From contig NC_014151.1 of NCBI RefSeq assembly GCF_000092865.1, forward strand, positions 434,001-498,000: 64,000 nucleotides of DNA. The letters run 5' to 3'. Under the pieces are notes generated by a model. It saw nothing but the letters and a program-made list of their open reading frames with translations. It was not told where the DNA came from and ran no database searches. The stretch is from Cellulomonas flavigena DSM 20109 (lineage in GTDB: Bacteria > Actinomycetota > Actinomycetes > Actinomycetales > Cellulomonadaceae). Shown in pieces: positions 62,484-64,000 of the stretch (positions are counted from its first letter, which is position 1; each line of letters opens with the position of its first letter). The position numbers and the translations under genes are program-made.

Positions 62484-63053
62484 TCAGTCGCGCGGCAGGA
62501 CCGTGAGGACGCGCTCGACGTGGGCGCGGAACTCCTCCATGAACCCGCGCAGGAACGACTTGGTGTCCTCGTCGGTGACCTCGCCGTCTTCCGTGTACAC
62601 CTCGGGCTTGAACCAGATGTACGCCTCCGGCGCGGTCATCTGCCGGGCGTTGCAGAACGTCAGCACGCCGCGCAGGCTCTGCTGCGCGACGGCCGTGCCG
62701 ATCTGCCCGATCGACGCGCCGATCACGGCGGCCGGCATGTGGTCGAACGAGTTCTGGCCCCACGGGCGCGAGGCCCAGTCGATCGCGTTCTTCAGCGCCC
62801 CGGGGATGGACCGGTTGTACTCGGGCGTGATGAACAGGACGGCGTCGGCGCCGGCGAGCGCGTCCTTCAGTGCCCGTGCCTCGGGCGGGTAGTCCTCGTC
62901 GAAGTCGGGGCTGTACAGCGGCAGGTCGCCGATGGGGATCTCGGTGAACTCCAGGTCGTCGGGCGCGAGGCGGATCAGCGCCTTGCTGAGCGTGCGGTTG
63001 ATCGACGTGGACGACAGGCTGCCGACGAAGTACGCGACCTGGTACGTGCTCAT
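62484..63053 (-). CDS. NAD(P)H-dependent FMN reductase-family oxidoreductase
   Basis: This 189-residue flavodoxin-like protein was started at ATG 63053 (MSTYQVAYFVGSLSSTSINR), where GSL-S-x-x-S-x-N-R is the FMN phosphate loop. It continues with FTEIPIGDLPLYSPDFDEDYP, ADAVLFITPEYNRSIPGALKNAIDWASRP (flavin isoalloxazine loop) and AVIGASIGQIGTAVAQQSLR. It is a cytosolic reductase of the SsuE/azoreductase type; its electron acceptor is unknown. A longer frame upstream is a high-GC extension and was rejected. Confidence 0.92.
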   Translation of the reverse strand: MSTYQVAYFVGSLSSTSINRTLSKALIRLAPDDLEFTEIPIGDLPLYSPDFDEDYPPEARALKDALAGADAVLFITPEYNRSIPGALKNAIDWASRPWGQNSFDHMPAAVIGASIGQIGTAVAQQSLRGVLTFCNARQMTAPEAYIWFKPEVYTEDGEVTDEDTKSFLRGFMEEFRAHVERVLTVLPRD

Positions 63054-63324
63054 GGGGACCTCCGTCGGTGAGTGGGTCGGGTGCTGCGGGCCTGGCTCTC
63101 CGCGGACCCGTCGTCCACGATCCCGCCGAGCCGCCGCGCGCGCCACCGGTGCGGCGCCGGGCCCCGGCCCGGTGTCAGCGGCGGCGCAGTCGCACATCAG
63201 CAGCGCGGGCGGGGTGTCGAACTTCTCGCCGGGGGCAGGTCCGTCCCGGGCGGCCCGGTGCGCGCGGCGCGCCGCGGCACGGGCTCGCGCGGAGCGGCCC
63301 GAGGACCGCAGGTAGTGTCGATTT

Positions 63325-64000
63325 ATGGCACAGGTTCTCCACGTCTCCGTCCACGGATCCGACGACGCCGTCGGTACGCAGGACGCCCCGCTGCGCACCA
63401 TCGACCGCGCAGCCCGGCTCGCGCGCCCCGGTGACACGGTCACCGTGCACGCCGGCACGTACCGCGAGTGGGTCCGCCCGCGCCGCAGCGGCCGCGGCGA
63501 GAACCGCCGCATCACCTACCAGGCGGCGCCCGGCGAGCACGTGCGCATCACGGGCTCCGAGCAGGTGACCGGCTGGGAGTCCCTGGGTGGCGGCGTGTGG
63601 CGCGTCGAGGTGCCGAACGCCCTGTTCGGTGAGTTCAACCCCTTCGCCGTCGAGGTCGACGGCGACTGGATCGTGCGCCCGGGGCGCGACGAGCCGAAGA
63701 AGCACCTGGGTGCGGTGTACCTCGACGGGCGTCGCCTGCACGAGGTCGCGACGGCCGACGAGGTCCCGGACGCCCCGCGCCGCGAGGAGATCGTCGACGA
63801 CTGGACCGGCACCGTCGTGCCCGTCCCGGACCCCGACCGGACGCCGCGCGTGTGGCACGCCGAGGTCGGCGCCGACGTCACGACGATCACCGCGAGCTTC
63901 GGCGACGCCGACCCGAACGCGGCGCTCACCGAGATCAACGTGCGCCCGACCGTGTTCTGGCCGCAGGACCACCACGTCGACTTCATCACCGTCCGCGGCT
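63325..64000 (+). CDS. right-handed parallel beta-helix protein, 3' end outside the window
   Basis: A reading frame starting at ATG 63325 (MAQVLHVSVHGSDDAVGTQD) runs without a stop to the window end, giving 225 residues. APLRTIDRAARLARPGDTVTVHAGTYREWV is the conserved start of DUF1565/parallel beta-helix proteins, often polysaccharide lyases or glycosidases. ITYQAAPGEHVRITGSEQV also fits. No signal peptide is visible, so it may be cytoplasmic or use another export route. No strong ribosome site precedes the ATG. The catalytic part is not in view. Confidence 0.8.
   Translation, partial: MAQVLHVSVHGSDDAVGTQDAPLRTIDRAARLARPGDTVTVHAGTYREWVRPRRSGRGENRRITYQAAPGEHVRITGSEQVTGWESLGGGVWRVEVPNALFGEFNPFAVEVDGDWIVRPGRDEPKKHLGAVYLDGRRLHEVATADEVPDAPRREEIVDDWTGTVVPVPDPDRTPRVWHAEVGADVTTITASFGDADPNAALTEINVRPTVFWPQDHHVDFITVRG

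Overview
The window is very GC-rich (roughly 72-74% by eye over most of its length). It carries an actinobacterial heat-shock operon (dnaK-grpE-dnaJ-hspR with HspR/HAIR boxes), a class Ib ribonucleotide reductase operon, a helR gene with a rifamycin-associated element, and secreted glycoside hydrolases with ricin-type carbohydrate-binding domains. Together these point to a Cellulomonas-like member of the Micrococcales. That assignment is inference; no rRNA or tRNA gene was seen.

Layout. Positions 1-13.6 kb are a patchwork of accessory and damaged genes: a secreted protein, a truncated molybdopterin oxidoreductase joined to a lysozyme-like tail, an XRE regulator with a striking operator, a frameshifted kinase, a 1139-residue protein with an N-terminal motif like that of eCIS-associated proteins followed by a possible partner gene, a DUF4232-type protein, a membrane/RidA chimera, and small enzymes. 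Positions 13.6-24.2 kb form a metal/metalloid detoxification region built of gene modules separated by six copies of an unrecognised 100-102 bp element, all in the same orientation. The modules carry rhodanese/MerR/ACR3, ArsR/CDF/methyltransferase/CDF, MerB-like/Lrp/LysE/thioesterase, and a uridine-kinase-like gene with a TnsA remnant. Some copies are preceded by tandem 21-22 bp repeats.

Positions 24.3-34.8 kb look like a defence and mobile-DNA island. They hold a nucleotidyltransferase, a broken lipoprotein gene, a coupled three-gene operon (winged-helix protein, zinc-hook SMC-like ATPase, PD-(D/E)XK nuclease), a large lower-GC SF1 helicase, and an IS30-family element immediately upstream of dnaK. 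From 35 kb onward the DNA looks like ordinary chromosome: the heat-shock operon, an FtsH-like protease, and the nrdHIEF operon with NrdR boxes. The last is unusual in having a GIY-YIG homing-endonuclease-like gene between nrdE and nrdF. Then come SseA, a coupled GH27/GH43 pair with LacI-type palindromes, helR, a PEP-utilising enzyme divergent from two regulators, lgt, small acidic proteins, a CDGSH protein, an FMN reductase and a partial beta-helix gene.

The strongest leads are the 100-bp repeat family with its modular gene arrangement, the three-gene ATPase/nuclease operon, the endonuclease inside the nrd operon, and several chimeric or truncated genes that point to repeated deletion or recombination in the first 25 kb.
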